Both the position numbers and the translations under genes were made by a program. A DNA stretch of 64,000 nucleotides from Anaerosporomusa subterranea (GTDB taxonomy: Bacteria; Bacillota; Negativicutes; Sporomusales; Acetonemataceae). This document shows positions 1 through 8,599 of the stretch, in pieces. The notes under the pieces were generated by a model. The model ran no database searches and was not told the DNA's origin. It saw nothing but the letters and a program-made list of their open reading frames with translations. Numbering within the stretch: the first letter of the stretch is position 1; the number at the start of each line of letters is the position of its first letter. The stretch is taken from NCBI RefSeq assembly GCF_001611555.1, contig NZ_LSGP01000017.1, positions 558,001-622,000 on the forward strand, given 5' to 3'.

Positions 1-106
1 ATCCGCAATGTTTCAGCCCATTGAAACGAATCCTGTATTCCTATCGTTGCCACTCCGTCCCCAGTATCCGTATTTCGTACATATTAAACCGTTCCTAGGG
101 CGGTCA

Positions 107-215
107 GACGGGTCCAGATACTAGGCAGACTCGGAGACCCAGCCGCGCCGCGTACGCGGGGTACGCAAGCAATGGGTTTCCGGGGATAACAACGCAGATG
201 GGCCCGTATCACCGC
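107..215 (-). repeat. Dispersed repeat family E, copy 1
   Basis: On the minus strand this stretch shares ordered blocks with 21982-22176: CCCATCTGCGTTG, CCATTGCTTGCGTACC, CGTACGCGGCGC and CTGCCTAGT. The copy here is shorter; the other has roughly 110 extra bases between the first and second blocks. Both can be read as a short open frame containing the residues IACVP, but length and position differ, so a non-coding dispersed repeat is more likely than a gene. It lies just upstream of the sensor kinase. The rest of positions 1-244 shows no recognisable gene. Confidence 0.6.
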
Positions 216-244
216 CCGATAAGATCCGCACGAGGTGATAAGAA

Positions 245-1750
245 ATGCCCCAAACCCTTCGTTCACGCTTACTCCTGCTCATCATCTTCGTCGTCGCTGT
301 ACCGGTCCTTGTGACTGGTTATTTTCTCACCCTCACAGCCGAAAAAGCATTGCTGATGGAAAAAGAACGCAAGCTGTTCGGTGCGACTTCCATGCTCGAC
401 AAGGCGCTTGTCGGAAATTACCGCGACATTGTCGAGGAATTTGCTGTAGCTAATGCGCCAAAGTCGATACAGGTTGCCGTTCTTAGCCGTGAGCTCCGAA
501 AAATCACCGACCAGGTAGCCGACTCCTATCCAGGTATCGGCGTTGGCTACTATTCGAAAGAACTAGATGCGATATTGACCTATGGCCCTAGCCATACGTA
601 TGGCGATACAGTGGGTATAGCGATTGGTGACAGTCATGGAGGCCGCATTGTAATGGAAACTGGAAAGCCTCACGTTCAAGAGGGTTCCCTCGTGCGTGGT
701 ATGATTATGAATGCCATGTTCCCAGTCATTAGAGAAGGCAAAGTTATTGGCTATATCTGGGCCAATGAAATGACAGCAGACATCGAACAACAGATCGGCG
801 CCATGAAGAAAAAGATATTTTTTCTACTTATCGTCGGAATAATCATTGGGATTGCCGGCGTATTTCACGTGATCGACCGCATCGTAGCTGATGTTGACAA
901 GATAAAAACCGGCTTACGGACCCTTCGCGGCAAATTTCCTGACACGCTGCCGCTAATGCCGGGCGAAATCGGCGAAATTGCATCAGCCATTAATGATTTG
1001 GTGAGCCATTTGGCGGAAAAGAAAAAGCTCCAAGAGCAAGTCCAACATGCCGAGCGACTGGCGGCAGCAGGCGAAATTGCAGCCAGTCTGGCGCACGAGA
1101 TACGCAATCCTTTAATGGCGATTAAGGGCTTTGCCCAACTGCTTAACGAGACCCGCGATCAGGACGAAACCGCCGAATACACAGGCATCATTGTCAAGGA
1201 AACAGACCGAATGAACCGACTTATTGAGCAGCTACTTTGCTTAGCTCGCCCAGCTTCAGATCAGGGCTTGAAAGCACCGGTCGATGTAACTACTGTTCTC
1301 GATAATGCGCTATTGCTAATTGAGTCCCAAGCCAGACGGAATCAGATTGTCATCGATCGCTCCTACTGCACGATTCCGCCTGTCATCGCCGACAGTGAAA
1401 ATCTCAAACAAGTTTTCCTCAATATTATGATTAATGCTCTCCAAGCCATGGAAGCAGGCGGTCGCTTGACGGTGGCGATCGACTATCAGCCAGAGGATAA
1501 AATGATCAACATCCGTATTGCGGACAGCGGAATGGGCATACAGCCAGAACTGATTGCGCATTTGTTTGATCCGTTTTTTACAACAAAAGAAAAGGGTACC
1601 GGTCTCGGTCTATCGGTGGCACAACACTTTGTCCAAAACTGGGGCGGTAAAATCAGTGTTGATTCGACAGTCGGCGTTGGCAGTACGTTTACGATCAGTT
1701 TGCCGGAATCAGGAGGTATAGTCCATGAAAGCGAAAATATTGGTAGTTGA
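245..1750 (+). CDS. Membrane sensor histidine kinase, AtoS-like
   Basis: This is a two-component sensor kinase of about 501 residues. A first membrane segment lies at about residues 7-30, followed by an extracytoplasmic sensing region of about 150 residues and a second membrane segment at about 190-212. A HAMP-like linker and the phospho-acceptor domain follow, with H284 in SLAHEIRNP. The C-terminal ATPase domain shows ADSGMGI and KGTGLGLSV. GAGGTGAT sits just before the ATG. The last 26 bases overlap the downstream response regulator, so the two are co-translated. The next genes are a thiolase and a CoA-transferase, as in the AtoSC-atoDAEB arrangement, so a short-chain acid or acetoacetate-type signal is inferred. 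The ligand itself cannot be read from sequence. Confidence 0.9.
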   Translation: MPQTLRSRLLLLIIFVVAVPVLVTGYFLTLTAEKALLMEKERKLFGATSMLDKALVGNYRDIVEEFAVANAPKSIQVAVLSRELRKITDQVADSYPGIGVGYYSKELDAILTYGPSHTYGDTVGIAIGDSHGGRIVMETGKPHVQEGSLVRGMIMNAMFPVIREGKVIGYIWANEMTADIEQQIGAMKKKIFFLLIVGIIIGIAGVFHVIDRIVADVDKIKTGLRTLRGKFPDTLPLMPGEIGEIASAINDLVSHLAEKKKLQEQVQHAERLAAAGEIAASLAHEIRNPLMAIKGFAQLLNETRDQDETAEYTGIIVKETDRMNRLIEQLLCLARPASDQGLKAPVDVTTVLDNALLLIESQARRNQIVIDRSYCTIPPVIADSENLKQVFLNIMINALQAMEAGGRLTVAIDYQPEDKMINIRIADSGMGIQPELIAHLFDPFFTTKEKGTGLGLSVAQHFVQNWGGKISVDSTVGVGSTFTISLPESGGIVHESENIGS

Positions 1751-3101
1751 CGACGAACTTCATGTGAGGCGGTTGCTGCAGGAAGTTGCCCAAAAAGCCG
1801 GCTATGAAGTACTCACTGCCGAAAATGGCTTAGAGGCAGTCGAAAAATCACGTAGCCAGCACCCAACAGTCATTTTGATGGACATCCTCATGCCGGTAAT
1901 GGATGGAATGGAAGCGTTCACTGCCATCCATGAGGAATTGCCTGACATCGCCATTATTCTGATGACTGCTCACTGCACAGTCGATACGGCGGTCGAGGCC
2001 ATGCAAAAGGGCGCTTTTGACTATCTGGTAAAACCCTCAAACATCAGCGAGGTGCGGGTGGTGTTGGAGCGAGCCGTTGAAATGAAGCGGCTCAAAGACG
2101 AGGTCGCCGTTTTGCGACATTCGGTCGGCGAAAAGCGACAAGCCAGTCAAATTATCGGTTCCAGTCCTCCTATGCAGCAGGTATATAAAACGATCGGCCG
2201 GGTTGCTCAGGCCAGTGCCACCGTCTTGATCACCGGCGAAAGCGGCAGCGGCAAAGGCCTAATTGCCAGAACCATTCACCAAAACAGCCTGCGCAGCGAA
2301 AAACCTTTTGTCGAAGTCAATTGCGGCGCTCTGCCAGGCGGCTTAATGGAGAGCGAACTCTTCGGCTATGAATGCGGTGCTTTTACCGGCGCTACCGCTC
2401 GAAAGCTGGGCAGGTTCGATTTAGCCAACCAGGGAACCATTTTTTTGGATGAAGTCGGCGAGTTGACGCCTTCGCTGCAGGTCAAACTACTACGCGTGCT
2501 GGAAGTGAAGGAGTATGAGCGGGTTGGTGGTACGGAGACGCTAAAATCAGATGTCCGAATTATCGCTGCGACTAATCGTAACCTGGAGGCAATGATCGAG
2601 CACGGCCAGTTCCGCGAAGATCTTTATTACCGGCTTAAGGTTGTTCCCATAAGCGTACCGCCATTGCGGGAGCGGCGCGAGGACATCCCTGCCTTTATTG
2701 AGTTTTTTTTACGACGTTTCGCCGCTGAAATGCATCAGGACCCGCCCTGCATCACTCCGGCGGCTGTTGAGCGCCTCAAAGCCTATAACTGGCCAGGCAA
2801 CGTCCGGGAACTTGCTAATGTAATCGAGCGTTCTGTCATCATGTCAGGCGGCGTTATCGGCGTTGATGACCTGCCAAGACTGAACGAAACTAAGAAATCA
2901 CCAGTCGAGATTCCTTCCACCGGTACCTTGCGTGAGATATTGCGGTCAGTGGAAAAAGAAGTGATCAACCGCGCCCTCAAACAACACAACGGCAATAAAG
3001 TGAAAACCGCCCAGACCCTAGACATGAGCCGCCGGGCGCTGCTCTATAAGCTCGGTGACTACGGCCTGCTCAATCCCACTGAGCCTCTGTCCAATGACTA
3101 A
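1725..3101 (+). CDS. Sigma-54-dependent response regulator, AtoC/NtrC-like
   Basis: This 458-residue activator has three domains. The receiver (about 1-120) carries VVDDE and the likely phosphorylated D53 in LMDILMP. The AAA+ sigma-54 interaction domain (about 140-375) has the Walker A motif GESGSGKG, the GAFTGA loop that contacts sigma-54, and FLDEVGE as Walker B. A Fis-type helix-turn-helix lies near the C-terminus (MSRRALLYKLGDYGL). It starts inside the kinase gene. The nearest obvious target is the -24/-12 promoter at 3491-3507 in front of the thiolase, so local control of the acyl-CoA genes is a strong inference. Upstream activator sites were not identified because the intergenic region is mostly repeat. 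Confidence 0.93.
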   Translation: MKAKILVVDDELHVRRLLQEVAQKAGYEVLTAENGLEAVEKSRSQHPTVILMDILMPVMDGMEAFTAIHEELPDIAIILMTAHCTVDTAVEAMQKGAFDYLVKPSNISEVRVVLERAVEMKRLKDEVAVLRHSVGEKRQASQIIGSSPPMQQVYKTIGRVAQASATVLITGESGSGKGLIARTIHQNSLRSEKPFVEVNCGALPGGLMESELFGYECGAFTGATARKLGRFDLANQGTIFLDEVGELTPSLQVKLLRVLEVKEYERVGGTETLKSDVRIIAATNRNLEAMIEHGQFREDLYYRLKVVPISVPPLRERREDIPAFIEFFLRRFAAEMHQDPPCITPAAVERLKAYNWPGNVRELANVIERSVIMSGGVIGVDDLPRLNETKKSPVEIPSTGTLREILRSVEKEVINRALKQHNGNKVKTAQTLDMSRRALLYKLGDYGLLNPTEPLSND

Positions 3102-3138
3102 AAAGTAGTCACCTGTGCAAAAAACTGCGCAATAACGG

Positions 3139-3433
3139 CGCGGATTTACCGCAGAGTACGCAGCGTATACAGAGGAAAGGTTGCGATAACCGCAGAGTAC
3201 GCAGAGTTAGCGGAGGGTTCGCAGAGGGTTGCGAAGATAATAAAATCGCAAAAGTGGTTAAAGCGGATACGCGCAAAGGGTTATTATTTTTTTACGGTTC
3301 ATAAGGCTGTTTTCCGTTCCCTCTGTGCCCCCTCAGCGTACTCTACGGTTAACCAACCTACCCTTCCAGCGGAGCTGGAAAATACAGACCAGTAGCCCTC
3401 ATCGTACCCTCTGCGCACTCTGCGGTTAGCGTT
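3139..3433. repeat. Family A (GCAGAG) dispersed repeat, compound copy
   Basis: Left-arm units (ACCGCAGAGTACGCAG, then GCGGAGGGTTCGCAGAGG) at about 3147-3235 are followed by right-arm units in the opposite sense (CTCAGCGTACTCTACGG and CCCTCTGCGCACTCTGCGG) at about 3320-3430. A conserved core containing CCAGCGGAGCTGG lies between the right-arm pieces. The arms could pair as a long imperfect hairpin. It fills most of the gap between the regulator and the thiolase promoter, and no gene is visible there. Confidence 0.85.
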
Positions 3434-3490
3434 TCTCAAATCCGCGGACTCCCGTTAACGTATCCCCTATTGTGGCCTTTCTTCTTGTTC

Positions 3491-3507
3491 TTGGCACGAA
3501 ATTTGCA
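3491..3507 (+). promoter_or_regulatory. Sigma-54 (-24/-12) promoter of the thiolase gene
   Basis: TTGGCACGAAATTTGCA matches the sigma-54 consensus YTGGCACGrNNNTTGCW at every specified position. The GG and GC pairs are spaced as required. Transcription would start near 3518, giving a leader of about 30 bases to the ATG at 3549. It lies directly downstream of a gene for a sigma-54 activator, which fits its control. Confidence 0.93.
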
Positions 3508-3548
3508 TACTTGCTAGTACATATGTAATGAAAGGAATGGTGTTAGCT

Positions 3549-4730
3549 ATGCGTGAAGTGGTAATTGCCAGTGCGGTCAGAACTGCCATCGGCAGTTTTA
3601 ACGGTGGACTTGCTTCCCTATCGGCTACCGATTTAGGCGCTATCGTTATCAAGGAGGCGCTCGAGCGGGCAAAAGTCGACCCTGCAAAAGTCGACGAAGT
3701 CATTTTTGGCAACGTTTTACAAGCTGGTTTGGGCCAAAACCCGGCCAGACAAGCCTCGATTAAAGCCGGCTTGCCGGTTGAAGTACCCTCTTACACCATC
3801 AATAAGGTCTGTGGCTCCGGTCTGAAAACTGTCAATCTGGCGGCGCAAGCCATCCTCTGCGGCGATGCCGACATCGTTGTGGCTGGCGGCATGGAAAGCA
3901 TGACCAATGCACCATATCTCTTAGATGCTAAAGCTAGATGGGGCTACCGGATGGGCAACTCTAAAGTTACGGATGTCATGATCCAAGACGGATTATGGTG
4001 CGCGTTCAATGACTATCACATGGGCATTACTGCTGAGAACGTGGCAGCAAAATTCGGCGTTACCCGCCAAGATCAAGACCAGCTGGCATATGAGTCACAG
4101 ACGAAAGCGACGAAGGCTATTGCTGACGGATTGTTCAAAGATGAAATCGTCCCTGTTACCATTAAAGGCAGAAAAGGCGATATCGTTTTTGATACTGACG
4201 AATATCCCAAAGCGAATACCACTGTGGAAAGCGTCGGCGGCTTGAAACCTGCCTTCAAAAAGGACGGCACAGTCACTGCGGCTAACGCCTCAGGCATCAA
4301 TGACGGCGCGGCAGCTCTGGTCATTATGAGCGCTGAAAAAGCCAGAGAACTCGGCATTAAGCCTCTAGCCAAGATTCGTTCTTATGGTTCCGGCGGCGTT
4401 GATCCCAGCATCATGGGCATGGGACCTGTGCCTGCAACCCGCAAAGCTCTTGCTAAAGCCGATCTCAGCATCAACGATCTCGATCTCATCGAAGCTAACG
4501 AAGCCTTCGCTGCCCAATTCCTCGCAGTCGGCAAAGAACTCGGCTTCCTGAAAGAACGCGTCAACACCCGCGGTGGCGCTATTGCCCTTGGCCATCCAAT
4601 CGGCGCCAGCGGCGCACGCATCCTGGTTACGCTTTTACACAACATGATTCAAAACGATAAGAAACTTGGTCTAGCAACCCTCTGTATCGGCGGTGGTCAA
4701 GGCGTTGCCACCATTGTTGAACGCGGCTAA
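3549..4730 (+). CDS. Acetyl-CoA C-acetyltransferase (thiolase)
   Basis: This cytoplasmic biosynthetic-type thiolase of 393 residues interconverts two acetyl-CoA and acetoacetyl-CoA plus CoA. The acyl-accepting Cys is C88 in NKVCGSG. The C-terminal half has [14 protein letters not shown] and the second catalytic Cys in LCIGGGQG. The ATG at 3549 is preferred over the one at 3528. The earlier ATG would lie only about 10 bases from the predicted transcription start and has no ribosome site, while AGGA precedes 3549. Together with the CoA-transferase genes downstream it would handle acetoacetate or butyrate/acetate conversion. The separate gap downstream with a repeat makes it unclear whether one transcript covers all three. 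Confidence 0.95.
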   Translation: MREVVIASAVRTAIGSFNGGLASLSATDLGAIVIKEALERAKVDPAKVDEVIFGNVLQAGLGQNPARQASIKAGLPVEVPSYTINKVCGSGLKTVNLAAQAILCGDADIVVAGGMESMTNAPYLLDAKARWGYRMGNSKVTDVMIQDGLWCAFNDYHMGITAENVAAKFGVTRQDQDQLAYESQTKATKAIADGLFKDEIVPVTIKGRKGDIVFDTDEYPKANTTVESVGGLKPAFKKDGTVTAANASGINDGAAALVIMSAEKARELGIKPLAKIRSYGSGGVDPSIMGMGPVPATRKALAKADLSINDLDLIEANEAFAAQFLAVGKELGFLKERVNTRGGAIALGHPIGASGARILVTLLHNMIQNDKKLGLATLCIGGGQGVATIVERG

Positions 4731-4783
4731 AGAGACTTTGACTGTCATAGAAACAATAAGTTTGCGAAGCGGACTGAGGAAAT

Positions 4784-4906
4784 GAAGATCACACAGAGGA
4801 CACAGAGGTAGAGACTTAAAGAAGTTCTGCCAGCTGGCTCGAAAGATATAGCCTCATTATATAGCTTTCTCTGTGTCCTCTTTATCACTCTGTGTCCTCT
4901 GTGGAA
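4784..4906. repeat. Repeat related to family A, CACAGAG variant
   Basis: CACACAGAGGACACAGAGG (about 4789-4808) is answered by CTCTGTGTCCTC and CTCTGTGTCCTCTGTGG (about 4869-4903), forming an inverted repeat around a central CCAGCTGG-containing core. The layout is the same as in family A, but each CGCAGAG unit is replaced by CACAGAG. It occupies the gap between the thiolase and CoA-transferase genes. Confidence 0.75.
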
Positions 4907-4993
4907 TATGTCCCTTAGTTTCTAAGACTACTGTTTCTTACTTTTTCCTGTATCAAGGGGTAGCGCCCCCTTTACCACGAAGGAGGTATACAC

Positions 4994-5641
4994 ATGGCTA
5001 AAATTGTTACGAAAGAACAAGCTTTAGAAAAAATCAAAAATAACATGACCCTGATGATCGGCGGCTTCCTTGCCGTCGGCACGCCGGAAATTCTGGTAGA
5101 CGGCATGGTTGAGAAAGGTGTTCGTGACCTGACTGTCATCGCCAACGATACCGGCTATCCTGATCACGGCATTGGTAAGCTGGTCGTTGCCAAGCAACTG
5201 AAAAAGGCTATTGTTTCCCACGTAGGCACCAATGCGGAGACTGGTCGGCAAATGAACGCTAAAGAACTCGAAGTCGAACTAGTTCCGCAAGGGACTCTGG
5301 CTGAGAGAATCCGCTCCGGCGGTGCTGGACTCGGTGGCGTGCTGACCCCGACCGGTATTGGCACCATCGTTGAAGAAGGCAAACAAAAAATTACCGTTGA
5401 TGGCCGCGAATTTTTGCTCGAGAAGCCCTTGAAAGCTGATGTCGCCCTGCTGCGGGCTGATATTGCCGACAAGGCGGGCAACCTGCTCTACCGTAGGTCA
5501 TCACGCAACTTCAACCCTCTCATGGCCATGGCGGCGGAGACCGTTATTGTCGTGGCTAATAAAATCGTTGAAATCGGCGAGATCGACCCGGATCAGGTTA
5601 TGACCCCCGGCATTTTCGTCGATATGATTATTCAGGGTTAG
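4994..5641 (+). CDS. CoA-transferase subunit A (AtoD-like)
   Basis: This 215-residue alpha subunit belongs to the family I (acetate/acetoacetate/butyrate) CoA-transferases. It has the glycine-rich GGFLAVGTPE near the N-terminus and the GGAGLGGVLTPTG segment typical of the A subunit. GGAGG lies 8-9 bases before the ATG. The B subunit follows after 12 bases, so the two are co-expressed and should form the usual heteromer that moves CoA between acetyl-CoA and a short-chain acid. Substrate preference cannot be told from sequence. Confidence 0.93.
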   Translation: MAKIVTKEQALEKIKNNMTLMIGGFLAVGTPEILVDGMVEKGVRDLTVIANDTGYPDHGIGKLVVAKQLKKAIVSHVGTNAETGRQMNAKELEVELVPQGTLAERIRSGGAGLGGVLTPTGIGTIVEEGKQKITVDGREFLLEKPLKADVALLRADIADKAGNLLYRRSSRNFNPLMAMAAETVIVVANKIVEIGEIDPDQVMTPGIFVDMIIQG

Positions 5642-5653
5642 GGGGAAGATGAG

Positions 5654-6301
5654 ATGGATGTTAAAACTATTATCGCAACACGCGTTGCTCAAGAATTTAA
5701 AGACGGCGACGTAGTTAACCTCGGTATCGGCATTCCCACCATGGCAGCCGATTTCATTCCACCGTCTGTTCACATTATTCTCCAGTCAGAAAATGGTTTT
5801 GTCGGCCTCAAAGCGTTAGAAGGCGAAGTCGACCCTGACTGCGTCAACGCCGGCGGCAAACCCGTATCCATTCAGCCGGGCGGGGCCGTATTCGACAGCG
5901 CCATGTCATTCGCCATTATTCGCGGCGGCCACGTCGCAGCCACCGTGCTCGGTGCACTCGAAGTTGACCAGGAAGGTAACCTCGCCAACTGGGTGGTTCC
6001 CGGCAAAATGGTCCCCGGCATGGGAGGCGCTATGGATCTCGTCGTCGGCGCCAAGAAAGTCATCGTCGCCATGGAACACACAGCCAAAGGTGGGGTGCCG
6101 AAAATCCTTAAGAAATGCACACTGCCGCTAACCGCCAAAAACGAGGTAGACCTCATCATCACCAACCTCTGCGTCTTCGAAATGACCCAAAACGGTCTGG
6201 TGCTAACCGAACTCGCGCCAGAAGTAACTCTGGAGCAAGTCAGGGAAGCGACCGAAGCTGATTATAAGGTATCTGAGAATCTAAAAACCATGGCTCTGTA
6301 A
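5654..6301 (+). CDS. CoA-transferase subunit B (AtoA-like)
   Basis: This 215-residue beta subunit carries the catalytic glutamate E46 in the QSENGFVG motif, which forms the glutamyl-CoA thioester in this family. GLGIGIPTMAADF near the start and PGKMVPGMGGAMDLV later are further family hallmarks. It follows subunit A by 12 bases and ends 11 bases before a strong terminator hairpin, closing the acyl-CoA unit. Confidence 0.94.
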   Translation: MDVKTIIATRVAQEFKDGDVVNLGIGIPTMAADFIPPSVHIILQSENGFVGLKALEGEVDPDCVNAGGKPVSIQPGGAVFDSAMSFAIIRGGHVAATVLGALEVDQEGNLANWVVPGKMVPGMGGAMDLVVGAKKVIVAMEHTAKGGVPKILKKCTLPLTAKNEVDLIITNLCVFEMTQNGLVLTELAPEVTLEQVREATEADYKVSENLKTMAL

Positions 6302-6312
6302 GAGTCGGAGCT

Positions 6313-6350
6313 AAAGACCTCACCCGTTGAAAAACGGGTGAGGTCTTTTT
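6313..6350 (+). terminator. Rho-independent terminator after the CoA-transferase
   Basis: The 16-bp stem AAAGACCTCACCCGTT pairs with AACGGGTGAGGTCTTT around a GAAA loop and runs into a T tract. Confidence 0.92.
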
Positions 6351-6394
6351 AAGTTCACCGATGAACGAACAACGGGAGACGGAGGACAGTAGCA

Positions 6395-6546
6395 GACAGT
6401 AGCACAAACGACACAAGCGGCACGAGCGCCACTATGCGGGTACGGTTTTTTATAATGGCCACATTGTGGGCATAGTGATATCGATCATCGTTCTTGCTCC
6501 GTCGTCATAGTGGGGCTAGTGTGGTTAGTGGCGCTAGTGCTACCGT
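6395..6546. repeat. Dispersed repeat family D, copy 1
   Basis: CACAAACGACACAAGCGGCA and GCGCCACTATG are followed by CATAGTG, CATAGTGGGGCTAGTG and GTGGCGCTAGTGCTACC in the opposite sense. The same mix of CACTAG/CTAGTG and CACTATG/CATAGTG units occurs at 25538-25652. It is non-coding and partly palindromic. Confidence 0.6.
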
Positions 6547-7078
6547 TCTCCATTCTTGTTCTGTTCTACCTGCCTATCCCCAGAAAGTACCAGTTAGGAA
6601 AAGCAGGAGTTCAGTTATTGTCGTCGAATTATGTTAACATGAAACATATGAGATACTACGATCGCTAGGTCCATCCCCAAGCCTCTCAGAGGTCAAAGGA
6701 CGATCTGGCAGACCCCGTTACTATCCAATGTGCGTGTCTTTGCTCCCATTCCCCTCTAGAGAGGGGTGGCGCGTAGCGACGGGGGGGTGTCGTTCTCTAG
6801 TCCATATGTTTCACTGCGCTGTACGAGCCGGTCCAATCCTGACTTTTCCAGCAAATTACCGGAATTTGGACCATTGCATTCAACAGCGTAATAGAGTTAA
6901 CATAACCTTGTGAAGCGACAAGGTGCACCGGCTACGCAGCCCGGACAGATGAACTAGCGCGGAGGAAACGTGGATACTCCTGCGGCGAAACATCCCGATG
7001 GAAAGTGAACGCCAGTGTCCGGCGAGCCCCCTGTCGCCCGCGCCATCAAATATATTTTATTCGCAGGAGGAATTCCAA
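6547..7078 (+). other. Long gene-free leader of the first porin
   Basis: No credible gene is visible in these 530 bases. They hold several short stems: CCCCTCTAGAGAGGGG at about 6751-6766, GGTCCAA/TTGGACC enclosing about 6830-6872, CCTTGT/ACAAGG at about 6904-6921, and CGCC/GGCG near 7010. A weak TTGGAC-N17-TAATAG pair near 6866-6894 is one possible promoter. The stretch from 6900 to 7060 is GC-rich and compact, consistent with a structured 5' leader, but it matches no riboswitch class that I recognise. Confidence 0.35.
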
Positions 7079-8251
7079 ATGAAAAAGAGTCTTCTAAGAG
7101 CAGCTATCACCACCGCTCTGACAGTGGCCTTCGCAGTTCCTGCTTTCGCAAACCCGTTCTCTGATGTTCCTAGCAATCACTGGGCATACAAAGCAGTAAA
7201 CGACCTACAAAAAGCTGGCATCGTTGAAGGTTACAATGGTAAATTCGACGGCAGCAAAAACATGACCCGTTACGAAATGGCTCAAATTGTCGCTAAAGCG
7301 ATGACTAAGGCACAAACTGATGATCAAAAAGGCACTGTGGACAAACTGTCCAAAGAGTTCGCAGTTGAACTGATGAACCTCGGCGTTAAAGTTGACGGCC
7401 TTGAGAAAAAAGTGGACAACATGGTTAAAGTCTCCGGTGACGCTCGCGTTCGTTACTTCGACACTGACAACAGCGACGCAAACGACGCTGGTAGCATCAC
7501 TGACTATCGTGCCCGCGTTAGCTTCGACGGCAAAATCAACGACAACATGAAATTCAACGCTCGTCTGTCAAGCGGCAACGCTGATGCTGAAGGAGCTTCC
7601 AAAGGCATCAATCTTGACACCGCTAACGTAACTTTCAAAACTTACGCTCTGGAAAACACTGTTGGTCGCCAAGACATCAAATTGGGTTCCGGCTATATCA
7701 TGGACGCTCAGATGAACGGTCTGGCTTCCAAAGTAGGCGGCCTGAAAGTTTTCGGCGGTAACGCAACTCAGAACTTCTCCACCACTAAAGATGCAAACCA
7801 AGTAGAAACCGTATACGGTGCTGAATACGCTATGAACCTTGGTGGTGCTAAAATCACTGCTGACTACCTGAACAATGCCGACACTGACGAAGAAATTTAC
7901 GGTGCTAACATCTCTGGTAAAATCATGAACGGTGTAACTGCTACAGCTGAATACTTCAAGAACAACGACCTGGATGCTGACTCCAAAGCATATGGCGTGA
8001 AGCTCAACAAACTCGGCCTATCTGCTACCTACCGCGATGTTGAGGCTGGCGGTTTGACTGCATACTCGGCTCTTAACAACAACCACTTTAACGAAGCCAT
8101 GAATGAAGGCGGCTTCAAAGGCATGGAATACCAACTCGACAGAGAACTCGCTAAAAACACAGTCCTGACTGTGAAACACCAAGACTTCGAAAAACAAGAC
8201 GGCGCTGAACTCGCAGGTCGTACCAGCGCAGTTGTAAACGTCAAGTTCTAA
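7079..8251 (+). CDS. SLH-domain outer-membrane porin (OmpM-like)
   Basis: This protein of 390 residues begins with a signal peptide (about 1-24, cleaved after AFA). An S-layer homology domain (about 25-85) follows, with FSDVPSNHWAYKAVNDL and MTRYEMAQIVAKAM. Then come a short coiled stretch (about 95-120) and a beta-barrel region ending in the aromatic residue F, as in porins. In Negativicutes, OmpM proteins use the SLH domain to hold the outer membrane to peptidoglycan while the barrel forms a channel. The ATG at 7079 is chosen over one at 6998 because AGGAGG sits 8 bases upstream and the signal peptide starts here. A strong terminator follows. A paralogue lies at 9604. Confidence 0.93.
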   Translation: MKKSLLRAAITTALTVAFAVPAFANPFSDVPSNHWAYKAVNDLQKAGIVEGYNGKFDGSKNMTRYEMAQIVAKAMTKAQTDDQKGTVDKLSKEFAVELMNLGVKVDGLEKKVDNMVKVSGDARVRYFDTDNSDANDAGSITDYRARVSFDGKINDNMKFNARLSSGNADAEGASKGINLDTANVTFKTYALENTVGRQDIKLGSGYIMDAQMNGLASKVGGLKVFGGNATQNFSTTKDANQVETVYGAEYAMNLGGAKITADYLNNADTDEEIYGANISGKIMNGVTATAEYFKNNDLDADSKAYGVKLNKLGLSATYRDVEAGGLTAYSALNNNHFNEAMNEGGFKGMEYQLDRELAKNTVLTVKHQDFEKQDGAELAGRTSAVVNVKF

Positions 8252-8278
8252 TCCAACTGACGAAACTCGAATAAGTTA

Positions 8279-8323
8279 AAGAAGCAGTCCCGCAGGGTTC
8301 GCCCTGCGGGACTGCTTCTTTTT
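8279..8323 (+). terminator. Rho-independent terminator of the first porin gene
   Basis: A 19-bp stem (AAGAAGCAGTCCCGCAGGG with its complement) around a TTCG loop is followed by TTT. The very stable hairpin fits a highly expressed porin mRNA. Confidence 0.93.
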
Positions 8324-8350
8324 GAGACTGAAGAGGAAAAACACGTTATT

Positions 8351-8504
8351 TTTGGCCGCGAAAACAAAAAGGCCGCTACGCGGCTACGGTTAAAGTGGGC
8401 ACGAAAATAAAGGTAATATTATATATAGCGCACGTTGTGCGCTTGTGGCCAGAACCCTTTGCGCAGGCGCGAAGCGCCTTTCGCGTTTTTGCGGCCAATA
8501 AAAA
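8351..8504. repeat. Dispersed repeat family C, divergent copy
   Basis: GGCCGCGAAAACAAAAAGGC opens the element, and GCGCAGGCGCGAAGCGCC followed by CGCGTTTTTGCGGCC closes it in the opposite sense. A GCGCACGTTGTGCGC palindrome lies in the middle. The same building blocks appear at 24051, 25325, 30731 and 61552. Confidence 0.7.
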
Positions 8505-8599
8505 ACCTGAATAAGATTTTAACAAACTCCATAATATACCATGAAGGACTTTCCAATCCGTAAGCGAATATTTGCCATGGAAAGAAAGGATGAATTTCC

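Noticed and set aside
3139-3433. Possible CRISPR array from the GCAGAG direct repeats
   Set aside because: The units are 9-bp words without regular spacers, they occur in inverted pairs, and no cas gene is present.
3528-3548. Earlier ATG for the thiolase
   Set aside because: It lies about ten bases from the predicted sigma-54 transcription start and lacks a ribosome site.
4912-4993. Second sigma-54 promoter before the CoA-transferase genes
   Set aside because: No GG/GC pair with the -24/-12 spacing was found.
6728-6913. Short open frame in the porin leader
   Set aside because: Low-complexity content, no ribosome site, and it overlaps hairpin-rich non-coding sequence.
6900-7060. Known riboswitch (cobalamin, cyclic-di-GMP) in the porin leader
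   Set aside because: None of the conserved cores that I know for these classes could be found.
6998-7078. Earlier ATG for the first porin
   Set aside because: It would place 27 residues before the signal peptide; the AGGAGG before 7079 decides the start.
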